Assembly (NCBI RefSeq): GCF_900109655.1
Contig: NZ_FOAT01000004.1
Coordinates: 1 to 64,000, forward strand
From: Hominimerdicola alba
GTDB lineage: Bacteria; Bacillota; Clostridia; Oscillospirales; Ruminococcaceae
DNA length: 64,000 nt
Direction of reading: 5' to 3'
Part shown: positions 52,350 through 61,435 of the stretch, piece after piece
How the letters are laid out: every line of letters begins with the position of its first letter
Position numbering within the stretch: position 1 is the first letter of the stretch
Position numbers and translations under genes: made by a program
Notes under the pieces: generated by a model
Told to the model about the DNA's origin: nothing
Databases searched by the model: none
What the model saw: only the letters and a program-made list of their open reading frames with translations

Positions 52350-52439
52350 ATGCTGAACCGTGTTACAATTCCACAGTCAGGGTTTGTCATGTTTTCTTTA
52401 TATTATATGTATCGATACAAGCGTGTCTCAATAGGATAA
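52350..52439 (+). CDS. Possible 29-residue leader peptide
   Basis: An ATG at 52350 with AAAGGA upstream opens a 29-codon frame containing FSLYYMYRYKR and ending at TAA (52437-52439). The end of this frame overlaps the left arm of the terminator at 52419-52462. Ribosome position on the peptide could therefore control whether the hairpin forms. The run of Tyr codons is notable. Possibly fortuitous. Confidence 0.4.
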   Translation: MLNRVTIPQSGFVMFSLYYMYRYKRVSIG

Positions 52440-52462
52440 TTCCTTTTGAGGTACGCTTTTTT
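52419..52462 (+). terminator. Leader terminator (possible attenuator) before the LRR gene
   Basis: AAGCGTGTCTCAA (52419-52431) pairs with TTGAGGTACGCTT (52446-52458), a 13-bp stem with two G-U pairs, followed by TTTT. It lies between the promoter and the LRR gene. Confidence 0.75.
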
Positions 52463-52518
52463 GCTGTAAAACCCAATTAAAAACTCAGAATAAATTTTCA
52501 CCAAGGAGGAACGAACTT

Positions 52519-54336
52519 ATGAAAAACGCAGTAAAAAAAGTTATGGCTGGCATGATGACTTTAGCTCTTGTAACGGGCACTGTACCCGCAAACGTTGGAG
52601 TTTTTTTGACAGAAGACACGGCAATTATAGCGAGTGCGGCAACGGTTTTTAAATCAGGCGACTGCGGTACAGCAGGTCATGAATCCGAAGTTAGATGGAC
52701 GTTAGACAACGACGGCGTTCTTACGATCAGTGGCACAGGTCCTATGGCGGATTATACCGAGATTGATATGCCATGGAAAAGATATAGAACTGAAAGAAAT
52801 CCCAAAATCAAAAAAATAGTTGTAGGATCCGGTGTTACCAGAATAGGGAATTATGCATTCTATGGTACGTCAAATGCAACATCTGTTGAAATTCCAAATA
52901 CTGTCACAACAATTGGTGTAGGTTCACTTCAAGGTTCAAGTATTAATTCTGTTACCATTCCGGATACTGTCACAACAATTGGTGATTATGCATTTAAAAA
53001 TTCAAGTTTGACATCTATTAATATCCCAAGCACTGTAACAACTATTGGAGAAGGTACATTTCAAGGTACAAATATAAACTCTGTTACAATTCCGGATACT
53101 GTCACAACAATTGGTGATTATGCATTTAAAAATACAAGTTTGACATCTATTAATATCCCGGGTTCTGTTACAAGCATTGGTAAAGAAGCGTTTCGAGAAT
53201 GCAACGATCTATTGGCAGTAAATTTTGAGAACAGAACAACGGAGCTTTCTGTTGGCGCTTATGCATTTTCTACCGATTTGAGAACGATTACACCAGAAGG
53301 TCTAAAGTATACTACTAATACAATGACTGAACAAGCAGATCTTAAAACACACATACTGTCTGGTAGTAACCCAATAACCATACTACCCTTGATAACGTAC
53401 ACAGAAGTTCCTGCAAAAGAAGCTACCTGCACAACAGCAGGAAATATAAAATATTACGTTGGATCTGATAATAATCTCTACACTGATGATCAGGGAACAC
53501 AGCTGACCGACCTGAATGATGACGGTGTTATAAATATCAATGATACCGTTGTTGAGGCAAAGGGACACAGTTATACATCGCCAATATGGTCATGGGTGAA
53601 GAATAACGGCGAATATACTGTTTCAGTAACATTCAAGTGTTCCAAATGCGGTGATATCGTAACTCCCGATACACCGCCCGAACTGACATATTCAGACGAT
53701 TCCAACGGCGTGAGGACTTATACCGCTTCTATAATTTATAACAATATAGAGTACACAAGCACCAGAAACGATTCAGCAAGCTACGATATTACCGTCAACG
53801 ACACCACTACTCCATATAAGTATGGCTCTCAGGTAAAGGCGCATGCTCCCGCCAAGAAGGGCGGTCAGTATTTCATCGGCTGGTATGATGTAGATTCCAA
53901 TACTAAGGTCAGCGGTACGCAGACTTATTATTTCTATGCTACACGTGATATGAGAATCGAGGCGAGATATGCTGACTCAGCAGTAGAGGAAGAACCTGTT
54001 TGTTCAATGAACATCAGCAGAGCAGCTATTCCCGAAAGCGAAAAGCAGAAGATATCTTTCACAGTCGATTGGGAGCTTCCTAAAGATTATGAATTTGTCG
54101 AGGCAGGAGTAGTAAGGAGTTACACAAATGACAATCCCAAACTTGGCGGTGAAGGTGTAAGTAAAAAGGCATCGACACTCCAAACTGCAAGAGGTACATT
54201 TAAATACAACCTTAACCTCAGTGCAGCAAATTCAAACAAGACCATTTATTCCAAAGCGTATGTGACCTATACAAATAAGACTACCAATGAGCAGACAACA
54301 ACCTATACAGAACTTTTTACTACTAATCCGGTATAA
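52519..54336 (+). CDS. BspA-like leucine-rich repeat surface protein
   Basis: A 605-residue secreted protein. The signal peptide (MKNAVKKVMAGMMTLALVTG) is followed by the GTAGHESEVRWTLDNDGVLT domain often seen before BspA-like repeats, then six or so LRR_5 units of about 22 residues (IPNTVTTIGVGSLQGSS, IPDTVTTIGDYAFKNSS and so on). Residues after about 290 form beta-rich domains, including GHSYTSPIWSWVKNNGEYTV and SCxxCG-type (FKCSKCG) segments. A single EF-hand-like DLNDDGVININD lies near residue 340; only one copy exists, so it is not a full dockerin. AAGGAGG precedes the ATG. The product is likely a cell-surface or secreted adhesin. Confidence 0.85.
   Translation: MKNAVKKVMAGMMTLALVTGTVPANVGVFLTEDTAIIASAATVFKSGDCGTAGHESEVRWTLDNDGVLTISGTGPMADYTEIDMPWKRYRTERNPKIKKIVVGSGVTRIGNYAFYGTSNATSVEIPNTVTTIGVGSLQGSSINSVTIPDTVTTIGDYAFKNSSLTSINIPSTVTTIGEGTFQGTNINSVTIPDTVTTIGDYAFKNTSLTSINIPGSVTSIGKEAFRECNDLLAVNFENRTTELSVGAYAFSTDLRTITPEGLKYTTNTMTEQADLKTHILSGSNPITILPLITYTEVPAKEATCTTAGNIKYYVGSDNNLYTDDQGTQLTDLNDDGVININDTVVEAKGHSYTSPIWSWVKNNGEYTVSVTFKCSKCGDIVTPDTPPELTYSDDSNGVRTYTASIIYNNIEYTSTRNDSASYDITVNDTTTPYKYGSQVKAHAPAKKGGQYFIGWYDVDSNTKVSGTQTYYFYATRDMRIEARYADSAVEEEPVCSMNISRAAIPESEKQKISFTVDWELPKDYEFVEAGVVRSYTNDNPKLGGEGVSKKASTLQTARGTFKYNLNLSAANSNKTIYSKAYVTYTNKTTNEQTTTYTELFTTNPV
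52945..53183 (+). repeat. 132-bp tandem duplication inside the LRR gene
   Basis: Sequence from about 52945 recurs 132 bp later, covering two LRR units (44 codons). Long stretches such as CCGGATACTGTCACAACAAT and GGTGATTATGCATTTAAAAA are identical in both copies, so the duplication is recent. Confidence 0.8.
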
Positions 54337-54414
54337 ATATGTGACAGAATGATCTTGTATGTGAAAGAAACTTCTGGTTATAACAAAACATCTTATGGTA
54401 TTACACAAATAATT

Positions 54415-54453
54415 GAGCGTGGACATTTGATTGTCCACGCTCGATCTTTTTTG
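54415..54453 (+). terminator. Terminator of the LRR gene, related to the dispersed repeat
   Basis: GAGCGTGGAC (54415-54424) pairs with GTCCACGCTC (54433-54442), followed by GATCTTTTTT. The arms are the same as the hairpin of the dispersed repeats at 10.5, 14.0 and 18.3 kb. Confidence 0.8.
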
Positions 54454-54547
54454 TTAGCGGTAACTGCATCAACCGCGTCCTGCGCCAATTATGAACTATA
54501 AAACTGTAGTTCTATCGACAGCATTATGGTCACGTCAACTTTGAACA

Positions 54548-54605
54548 TTGAATAGATGGCTCTGCCTCTAATAGTCAGCTTTGCTGACTGTGGCTCCCGC
54601 AAGTA
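54548..54605 (+). repeat. Fragment of the dispersed repeat
   Basis: Contains GGCTCTGCC followed by TAGTCAGCTTTGCTGACTGT and GGCTCCCGCAAG, the same block as in copy 1 at about 10680-10730. Together with the hairpin at 54415 it forms a reduced fourth copy. Confidence 0.7.
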
Positions 54606-54664
54606 TGATAGCACGAGGCTTGAACACGTACTTTATTTTCTGCAAGATCGCTGCTTTTATACTT

Positions 54665-56311
54665 TTACTTATTGCTGATCGGTACAGTATTACTATGCAT
54701 ACGATTTTTTTCATCGTACATGGCTTTATCGGCGCGGGATAGTATACGCTCGAAATCCTCATCACCCTCAATGAATGACGCATAGCCTACTGCGATACTT
54801 AGAAAGAACTCCTTTTCATAGGCGAACTCTCCGTACTCACTGCGGTCGATGTTCATTTTATCCATCATATCGTGCAGGGTTGCGTGAAGCTCTTTAAGTT
54901 CTTCTTCGGATTTATCACTCAGCAGTGCAATAAACTCATCGCCGCCGACTCTGTATACTTTATCGAATACCGAGAGCATACACTTGGCAGCCGAAACCAG
55001 CAGCATATCTCCGCCAAAGTGACCGAAGCTGTCGTTAGTAGTCTTCAGCAAGTTCAAGTCCATTGACATGACACTGATATTCTCCAGCGGGATAGATTCG
55101 GCATCTCTTTCAAGGGCATACCTGTTGCCAAGACCTGTGAGCTGGTCAGTATAGGCAAGGGTATGGAGAAGCTGAGTTTCACGCTCGCGGTTGACCTCGT
55201 TCATGATCTTACGCAGACCGTTAACTATTTCAAAGGCAAGGTAGATAATGAAGCCTATCCTTATGATAAAGGACTGATCGCCTACTGTGGATACAAAAAG
55301 GTAGAACACCACATTCGCAAAGGCAAAGCCCAACAGGCACAACAGACCTATCCTGTATTCTGGCTCTATCAGCCTGAATCGCTGGATTATCAGGAAAGTG
55401 GTGATTATTGCGAATGCTCCCAGTGCGGCTGTAAATATCACGACTGTTCTGGTATAAGAAGCTATCTCGGTAAAATGGACTGCGGACAGACCAAGTTCAA
55501 GAACTAAAAAGCCGTAGAACAGCCATTTCAGATTCAGGGTGGGAACTATATCCTCAAAATACTGGATAGCCGCCAGTGGCAGCATATACAGTGAGAAATA
55601 TATCATGTAGTACTGTGCCACGGGGTTACAGCATATGAACTGGTTGAAAAACAGCGGGCAGTTTGAGTATACTGCAAACAGCAGTGACAGCGCACCAAGT
55701 GAGAAAGCCTCGGGGGCGTTTATCTTTTTGAATGAACCCACAAGGTGTATGACCATCAGCAGTATGCCGAAGACCACCATGATGATATTCATCAGTGACA
55801 GATTAAATTCCTTTTTAAGGTAATAATACACCAGCTCGTTCTCTTCGGCTGAAAGCACCTGATAGCTCTCCATATACTTATGTGGGTACACGGTATCCAC
55901 AACGATATTCAGGTATTTTCCGCCCTCATCGGGAATGTGTATAAAGTGGGTATATGTTCCCGGAGAATCACCGAATATCGGTTTTTCACCGAAATGATAG
56001 ACAAGATCACCTGAATGGACATTCGGCTTATCGCTGAGATATGCGTTTACATATGAATCATAAGTCTTGAATGACAGCGTCTTTCCTTTGATATCATCAC
56101 TCAGGAGACGGGTCATTGTCAGCTGCAGGATGCTCCTGCCATTTTCGTTCTCATATTTTGCTCGCTCATAAGACCAGTCAGTGCTTACTTTTTTTACATT
56201 ATAATCTTTACCCACAGGAACATCTTTATCGATAGAAAAAGCAAGTATCAACACTATTATCATTATGCTGAAAAGATATAGTCCTATATACCTCTTTTCC
56301 AGAAATTTCAT
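54665..56311 (-). CDS. Membrane-bound diguanylate cyclase (GGDEF)
   Basis: A 548-residue protein. The N-terminus has one helix (residues 7-24), an external domain of about 150 residues, and then seven closely spaced hydrophobic helices (about 180-375), the 7TMR-DISM-like layout. The C-terminal GGDEF domain starts TDQLTGLGNRYALERD and has the active-site motif RVGGDEF, all intact. The expected product is c-di-GMP. CGCAAAGGAGAGTACC precedes the ATG at 56311. Transcription is from 56364-56391. The start further upstream lacks a ribosome site. External ligand unknown. Confidence 0.88.
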   Translation of the reverse strand: MKFLEKRYIGLYLFSIMIIVLILAFSIDKDVPVGKDYNVKKVSTDWSYERAKYENENGRSILQLTMTRLLSDDIKGKTLSFKTYDSYVNAYLSDKPNVHSGDLVYHFGEKPIFGDSPGTYTHFIHIPDEGGKYLNIVVDTVYPHKYMESYQVLSAEENELVYYYLKKEFNLSLMNIIMVVFGILLMVIHLVGSFKKINAPEAFSLGALSLLFAVYSNCPLFFNQFICCNPVAQYYMIYFSLYMLPLAAIQYFEDIVPTLNLKWLFYGFLVLELGLSAVHFTEIASYTRTVVIFTAALGAFAIITTFLIIQRFRLIEPEYRIGLLCLLGFAFANVVFYLFVSTVGDQSFIIRIGFIIYLAFEIVNGLRKIMNEVNRERETQLLHTLAYTDQLTGLGNRYALERDAESIPLENISVMSMDLNLLKTTNDSFGHFGGDMLLVSAAKCMLSVFDKVYRVGGDEFIALLSDKSEEELKELHATLHDMMDKMNIDRSEYGEFAYEKEFFLSIAVGYASFIEGDEDFERILSRADKAMYDEKNRMHSNTVPISNK

Positions 56312-56363
56312 AGGGTACTCTCCTTTGCGGACAGAATTTAAAATTAGTTTTATCCACACATGT

Positions 56364-56391
56364 ATTATAACATATCCTCAAAAATTGTTAA
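56364..56391 (-). promoter_or_regulatory. Promoter of the GGDEF gene
   Basis: Minus strand TTAACA (56386-56391), 16-bp spacer, TATAAT (56364-56369), about 50 bp before the start. Confidence 0.6.
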
Positions 56392-56575
56392 AGATTTTTT
56401 TGGAAATTTTATTGTAATTGATTAGATTAATTACTAATTCATTGTCTGCCGATAATTCACATTAATTGCAAAAACAGCGATTATACGTGCTTTCAACAAT
56501 TTATATTTTTTGTCCGAATGTCGTTGTGATTAAAAAAAATATTGCCCAAAAAATTATAAAATTTCGTTCCGGTGA

Positions 56576-56604
56576 TTGACTAATTCGTGTTTTTATGGTA
56601 TAAT
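56576..56604 (+). promoter_or_regulatory. Promoter of the hydrolase-fold gene at 56692
   Basis: TTGACT (56576-56581), 17-bp spacer, TATAAT (56599-56604), divergent from the GGDEF gene. Confidence 0.75.
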
Positions 56605-56691
56605 ATATACAACATATAGTTTGATTATTTCTTCATTTTTATACCATATAAATAAGCTAAAAGATTATACTATTGATGGAGGAGAATGAAT

Positions 56692-57486
56692 ATGCGATTT
56701 AATACCTATGGCAACAGAAGTAATCCTATAATAGTCATGCTCACAAGTTCTTTCTGTTCTGCAGATTCCTTGTCGTATCTTTATGAAGAGCTGACAAACG
56801 AATACTACATCATTGTACCCGAATACAACGGACACTACGAGGGCAGCAGTGACTTCACCACAAGCCAGCAGGAAGCTAAAGAGATCGTTGGTTTCCTCAA
56901 AGAAAACGGCATCGGACACCTCTGCCTTATCTACGGACAGGCTATGGGTGCTGAGATAGGCATGGTGCTTATCGCACAGTGTCTGAAACAGCATATAACT
57001 ATCGAATCTGCTTTCTTTGACGGCGGCACTTTCCTGAAACAGCCCAAGCTTTACAAGGCTATAATGAACTTCAAGCACAAGTCGATGATGAACAAGATGA
57101 AGAATCAGAGCGTTGATGAAGTAGTCAACTGGAAATCAGTTGACCAGTTCACCAAGGACGACACAGCCACAATGCGCCCTGTTATCGAATCCATGGTCAA
57201 GACTGCGCCTGTTATTACTGACGGCAGTATCAAGAACGAGACCGAGGCAAGGTACACTTTCAACTTCCCTTACCTGCCTGATGAAATGCAGGAAAACATC
57301 TTCTTTGTTTATGCTTCGGATGAGAAGAACTTCAAATCCTGCTTCAAGCACCTGATAGAGGCTTATCCTTCTGCGAACTTCAAAACGCTGAGGGGCGAGG
57401 GGCATCTTACATATTCGGTAAGAAAGACCGACGATTATCTCCGCGTTATCAGGGCTATCTGCAACAGGAACAATGAAGATGATTAA
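56692..57486 (+). CDS. Alpha/beta hydrolase fold protein without nucleophile serine
   Basis: A 264-residue cytosolic protein with the alpha/beta hydrolase strand and helix order: IIVMLTSSF as the oxyanion strand, VPEYNGHY, LIYGQAMGAEIG as the elbow, VYASDEKNF near the acid and GEGHLTYS near the histidine. The elbow reads GQAMG, so the usual nucleophile (Ser, Cys or Asp) is alanine. It may therefore be inactive or a non-catalytic binding protein. The second ATG is chosen because GGAGG is 9-10 bases upstream. Its promoter is at 56576-56604. Confidence 0.78.
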   Translation: MRFNTYGNRSNPIIVMLTSSFCSADSLSYLYEELTNEYYIIVPEYNGHYEGSSDFTTSQQEAKEIVGFLKENGIGHLCLIYGQAMGAEIGMVLIAQCLKQHITIESAFFDGGTFLKQPKLYKAIMNFKHKSMMNKMKNQSVDEVVNWKSVDQFTKDDTATMRPVIESMVKTAPVITDGSIKNETEARYTFNFPYLPDEMQENIFFVYASDEKNFKSCFKHLIEAYPSANFKTLRGEGHLTYSVRKTDDYLRVIRAICNRNNEDD

Positions 57487-57511
57487 GGATCATCTTTGAA
57501 TCACATGAATC

Positions 57512-58072
57512 ATGCGCCGCGGTCATGTACTGCGGCGTTTTCATATCATAACTAAGGAGGCGGTCACCGCGTTTAACACGGATATTATTGAACTTCCCTG
57601 CACGCTGATAGATATTGGTGAAAAGGACGAAAGGTTCACGCTTATTTTTGACAGATTCGATGAGGGGCTTACCGAACATTCGGTAAAAAGCCACGGCTTA
57701 TCGGGCATATTCAAAGCCGTATACAAATGCAGAGGTATGGACTGCTGTTTTGATATCGACCTGACTATCGGTAATCTGTACTATTTCAGCTATGATCTTG
57801 ACACCGCATGGGATATCTATTTTGGAAGAAACTCCAAAGCAGTTCTGAGAAGTTACGGCGAGCCACCTTTCGGGAGCGAGCTTATTTTCGCCTTTAATGA
57901 AATTGGCAAATGCACTGTCAGCGGACATTTCATGAACAGCGAGTACGGATTCAGGAACGGTATCAGCTTTGAGATGGCGGCTGACAATTCCGTTATTTCT
58001 TCGCAGATCGTTGCCATGAAAAATTTCTTTGATAAGCTTGATGAGATTCAGGGAAACAAGAATTTTTATTAA
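57512..58072 (+). CDS. Hypothetical protein with unclear start
   Basis: The frame encodes about 170-186 residues. A protein-like region from TAFNTDIIELPCTLIDIGE onwards is beta-rich with many aromatic residues (GNLYYFSYDLDTAWDIYF) and ends KNFFDKLDEIQG. I do not recognise the family. A strong ribosome site (AAGGAGG at about 57554-57560) lies just before the conserved-looking part, but no ATG, GTG or TTG follows in frame at a suitable distance. The ATG at 57512 lies inside a terminator hairpin. Either a rare start codon is used or the start has been mutated. Confidence 0.6.
   Translation: MRRGHVLRRFHIITKEAVTAFNTDIIELPCTLIDIGEKDERFTLIFDRFDEGLTEHSVKSHGLSGIFKAVYKCRGMDCCFDIDLTIGNLYYFSYDLDTAWDIYFGRNSKAVLRSYGEPPFGSELIFAFNEIGKCTVSGHFMNSEYGFRNGISFEMAADNSVISSQIVAMKNFFDKLDEIQGNKNFY
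57515..57542 (+). terminator. Terminator of the hydrolase-fold gene
   Basis: CGCCGC (57515-57520) pairs with GCGGCG (57532-57537), followed by TTTTCAT, 30 bp after the stop codon. Confidence 0.55.
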
Positions 58073-58077
58073 TTAAA

Positions 58078-58108
58078 TATCCCGAAAACAGCCTCTGCTT
58101 TCGGGATA
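58078..58108. terminator. Bidirectional terminator between the hypothetical gene and clpX
   Basis: TATCCCGAAA (58078-58087) pairs with TTTCGGGATA (58099-58108), with A/T-rich flanks on both sides, serving the convergent genes. Confidence 0.75.
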
Positions 58109-58126
58109 ATTTATTTGCTCAAAGTA

Positions 58127-59398
58127 TCAGACTACGTCTTTTTCCTGTCGTCTGATTATCTCGGGTTCAGCGCCGTCTCTCACGCATTCAGCGGTAATTT
58201 TGATACCTGTGATGCTGGAATCGGAGGGAGCATCGAACATGAGCTTTGTGAGTATGCTCTCAACAACTGCTCGCAGACCTCTTGCGCCTGTTTTCTGCTC
58301 GATAGTCACCTTTGCGATCTCAGTGAGCGCTTCGGGAGTTACCTCGAAGTCGATATTATCGAACTCAAAGAGCTTGGTGTACTGCTTTATGAGAGAATTC
58401 TTAGGCTCGGTGAGGATCCTGCAAAGTGCGGGCTCATCAAGTTCGTCAAGCACTGTGATAACAGGCAGACGTCCAACAAGCTCGGGAACTATACCGAATT
58501 TCACGAGGTCGTGAGGAACCACCTTTTTGAGTATATTATAATCGGAGCTCTTATCCTTTACCTTGCCGCCGAAGCCCATGGACGAAGAGTCAGTACGCTT
58601 CTTGATAACAGCTTCAAGACCGTCAAATGCGCCGCCGCAGATGAACAGGATATTCTTTGTATCGATCTGGATAAACTCCTGATGAGGATGCTTTCTTCCG
58701 CCCTGAGGAGGAACGTTGGATACTGTACCCTCAACTATCTTCAGCAGAGCCTGCTGAACGCCTTCGCCGCTTACATCTCTTGTGATAGAGGTGTTCTCGG
58801 ACTTTCTGGCGATCTTATCGATCTCATCGATATAGATGATACCGTGGGAAGCTTCCTCAACATTGTAGTTAGCCGCCTGTATAAGACGTGTGAGCACGTT
58901 CTCAACATCGTCACCCACGTAACCTGCTTCGGTAAGTGTGGTAGCATCGGCGATAGCGAAAGGAACGTTCAGAAGTCTTGCAAGGGTCTGGGCAAGCAGA
59001 GTCTTACCTGTACCTGTAGGACCCAGGAGCAGAACGTTGCTCTTCTGTATCTCAACGTCGTCAGTATCGTCTTCAAGGGTCAGTATACGCTTGTAGTGAT
59101 TGTACACAGCCACGGACAGCGCGATCTTAGCGTCGTCCTGACCGATAACATATTCATCGAGGACAGCCTTTATCTCGGCAGGCTTTTTAAGAGTGATACC
59201 GCCGTTATCAGCTGCCTTGTTCTTTTTCTTTTCGGTGACCTTAGCCCTGGGAGCTACGCCGCCCTGCTCTTCAAGGATATCATAGCAGAAAAGCACACAT
59301 TCATCGCAGATATGGTTATTACCCGCAGAGAACATATTCCTGACTTTGTTTTCGGGCTTACCGCAGAAAAGACATTTTTTCAGTGTATCATTAGCCAT
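58127..59398 (-). CDS. clpX: ATP-dependent Clp protease ATPase subunit ClpX
   Basis: A 423-residue AAA+ unfoldase that feeds substrates to ClpP in the cytosol. The N-terminal C4 zinc-binding domain reads [10 protein letters not shown] and CDECVLFC. The AAA+ domain has [14 protein letters not shown] (Walker A), [10 protein letters not shown] (Walker B), and RGLRAVVE as sensor 2. The IGF-loop position reads a variant, AFDGLE following FICGGA. It is placed right after clpP (12 bp gap), and tig is upstream: the gene order tig-clpP-clpX is the conserved one. Length is normal. Confidence 0.95.
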   Translation of the reverse strand: MANDTLKKCLFCGKPENKVRNMFSAGNNHICDECVLFCYDILEEQGGVAPRAKVTEKKKNKAADNGGITLKKPAEIKAVLDEYVIGQDDAKIALSVAVYNHYKRILTLEDDTDDVEIQKSNVLLLGPTGTGKTLLAQTLARLLNVPFAIADATTLTEAGYVGDDVENVLTRLIQAANYNVEEASHGIIYIDEIDKIARKSENTSITRDVSGEGVQQALLKIVEGTVSNVPPQGGRKHPHQEFIQIDTKNILFICGGAFDGLEAVIKKRTDSSSMGFGGKVKDKSSDYNILKKVVPHDLVKFGIVPELVGRLPVITVLDELDEPALCRILTEPKNSLIKQYTKLFEFDNIDFEVTPEALTEIAKVTIEQKTGARGLRAVVESILTKLMFDAPSDSSITGIKITAECVRDGAEPEIIRRQEKDVV

Positions 59399-59409
59399 TA
59401 AGATCTAAC

Positions 59410-60000
59410 CTACCTTTTAGTGATAACTTTGTCGATCAGTCCGTACTCCAGTGCTGCCTGAGCGGAAAGATAATTATCGCGCTCAGTATCCACTGCTATC
59501 TGTTCAATGCTCTTGCCTGTATTCTCGGCAAGTATCCTGTTGAGCTTTTCTCTTGTAGCAACAAGGTGATCGGAGTGTATCTTTACATCGGTACACTGTC
59601 CCGAAATTCCATTGCCGCCGATAAGAGGCTGGTGTATCATGATCTCACTGTTGGGCAGCGAGAATCTCTTGCCCTTTGTACCGCTTGAAAGCAGGAATGC
59701 GCCCATGGATGCTGCCATACCGATGCAGATGGTATTAACATCGCATCTGATATACTGTATGGTATCATAGATAGCCATACCTGCGGTCACGGAGCCTCCG
59801 GGGCTGTTAATATACAAGTCGATATCTTTCTCGGGATCCTGGCTTTCAAGATAAAGAAGCTGTGAGATCACGAGGCTGGCAACATGATCGTCTATGGCCT
59901 CGCAGAGCATGATTATCCTGTCGTTCAGCAAACGGGAGAATATATCGAAACTTCTCTCTCCCCTGCTGGTCTGTTCTACTACATAAGGTACAAGTGCCAT
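59410..60000 (-). CDS. clpP: ATP-dependent Clp protease proteolytic subunit ClpP
   Basis: A 196-residue serine protease that forms the tetradecameric chamber used with ClpX. The catalytic triad is visible: Ser in [11 protein letters not shown], His in MIHQPLIGG, Asp in [21 protein letters not shown] precedes the ATG at 60000, which begins [16 protein letters not shown], the standard N-terminus, so the longer frame is rejected. It lies between tig and clpX. Confidence 0.95.
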   Translation of the reverse strand: MALVPYVVEQTSRGERSFDIFSRLLNDRIIMLCEAIDDHVASLVISQLLYLESQDPEKDIDLYINSPGGSVTAGMAIYDTIQYIRCDVNTICIGMAASMGAFLLSSGTKGKRFSLPNSEIMIHQPLIGGNGISGQCTDVKIHSDHLVATREKLNRILAENTGKSIEQIAVDTERDNYLSAQAALEYGLIDKVITKR

Positions 60001-60082
60001 TGTAATGCCTCCTAAACAAATATAAGTATTCGCCCGCAAAGGTCGGGAAAACCCCGACTAGTGCAGGCGACGTATTTTTTTC

Positions 60083-61363
60083 TTACTTGATAACAGCAGA
60101 ATCCTTAACGATCTCAACTGCCTTGCCGACAGCCAGATCCTTCTTCAGATCTTCTGCACGTATGTAGCTCTTGACCTGCTCAACTTCCATCTTGTAAGTT
60201 TCAGCCAGGTTCTTGAACTCGTTCTCGAGGTCTTCATCGGTAACTTCTACCTTCTCTACCTCAGCGATCTTCTCAAGAGCAAGTCTCAGCTTGACCTGCT
60301 TCTCAGCCTGCTCAGCATAGCCTCTCTTGATTGTTTCGATGGTCTGACCTGTGAACTGCAGATACATATCCAGGGAGATGCCCTGAGGAGCCATTCTCTG
60401 CTCCAGCTCAGCTACCATCTCGTTTACTCTGTTATCATACATAACATCGGGTATCTCAGCTGTCATGTTCTCGATCACCTTATCGAAAAGGTCGCCCTCG
60501 ACCTTAGCGTCAGCAGCCTTCTCAGCAGCTTCTTCCAGCTTGGTCTTAACGTCAGCCTTGTACTCGTCAACGGTATCGAAATCGGTAGAATCCTTTACCA
60601 TATCATCGTCCAGCTCAGGCAGCTCCTTCTTGGAAATGCCCTTGAGGTTGATCTTGAATACAGCTGCAGCGCCTGCAAGATCCTTTACCTGATACTCCTC
60701 AGGGAAAGTAACGTTGATCTCGAACTCTTCACCGGTGCTGTGACCTACGATCTGATCCTCAAAGCCGGGGATGAACTGACCGCTGCCCAGCTCAAGATCG
60801 AAGTCCTCAGCCTTGCCGCCGTCGAATGCAACGCCGTCCTTGAAGCCCTCAAAGTCGATCTTAACGGTATCGCCGTTCTCTGCTGCTCTGTCGTCAACAG
60901 TAACGATCCTTGCGTTCTTCTCTCTCAGCTCGTCAACCTTCTTCTGGATATCCTCATCAGTTACAGCATTGACAACTTTTTCAACCTCTATACCCTTGTA
61001 GTCCTTAACTTCAACTTCAGGTCTGGTTGTGCACTTAGCAGTCAGCTTAACGCCGTTCTCCTTGTTGATCTCGGTAACTTCGATAGAAGGCTGACAAACG
61101 AGGTCAAGACCAGACTCATCGATAGCGCCGTTAACAACGGGAGCGTACAGCAGATTGATAGCGTCCTCAAAGAATACCTCTTCACCGTAGGTCTTCTCGA
61201 TCAGCTTTCTGGGAGCCTTACCCTTACGGAAACCGGGCAGAGCAATGTTCTTCTTTGCTCTGAGGTATGCCTGCTGCAGTGCATCTTCAAAATCCTTTGC
61301 GGGTATCTCGATCTCCAGCTCGTAGCTGTTAGTGCCAACATTATTTGTAGCTTTTAAACTCAT
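60083..61363 (-). CDS. tig: Trigger factor, ribosome-associated chaperone
   Basis: A 426-residue chaperone and prolyl isomerase that binds nascent chains at the ribosome exit. The ribosome-binding signature GFRKGKAPRKLIEK lies near residue 44, the FKBP-like domain at about 150-235 (DTVKIDFEGFKDGVAFDGG, FELGSGQFIPGFE) and the helical C-terminal domain follows. TTGGAGG lies upstream of the ATG, and a perfect TATAAT box is at 61399-61404 on the minus strand. It heads the tig-clpP-clpX group. Confidence 0.95.
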   Translation of the reverse strand: MSLKATNNVGTNSYELEIEIPAKDFEDALQQAYLRAKKNIALPGFRKGKAPRKLIEKTYGEEVFFEDAINLLYAPVVNGAIDESGLDLVCQPSIEVTEINKENGVKLTAKCTTRPEVEVKDYKGIEVEKVVNAVTDEDIQKKVDELREKNARIVTVDDRAAENGDTVKIDFEGFKDGVAFDGGKAEDFDLELGSGQFIPGFEDQIVGHSTGEEFEINVTFPEEYQVKDLAGAAAVFKINLKGISKKELPELDDDMVKDSTDFDTVDEYKADVKTKLEEAAEKAADAKVEGDLFDKVIENMTAEIPDVMYDNRVNEMVAELEQRMAPQGISLDMYLQFTGQTIETIKRGYAEQAEKQVKLRLALEKIAEVEKVEVTDEDLENEFKNLAETYKMEVEQVKSYIRAEDLKKDLAVGKAVEIVKDSAVIK

Positions 61364-61435
61364 TTTCTAATTCCTCCAAAATAAAATATATCTTTAATAT
61401 TATAGCACACTTTTACCTGTATTTCCAGTACTTTT

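Noticed and set aside
53520-53560. Dockerin module in the LRR protein (DLNDDGVININD)
   Set aside because: Only one calcium-loop-like segment is present; a dockerin needs two, so this alone does not support cellulosome attachment.
58115-59401. 428-codon plus-strand frame
   Set aside because: Exactly antisense to clpX.
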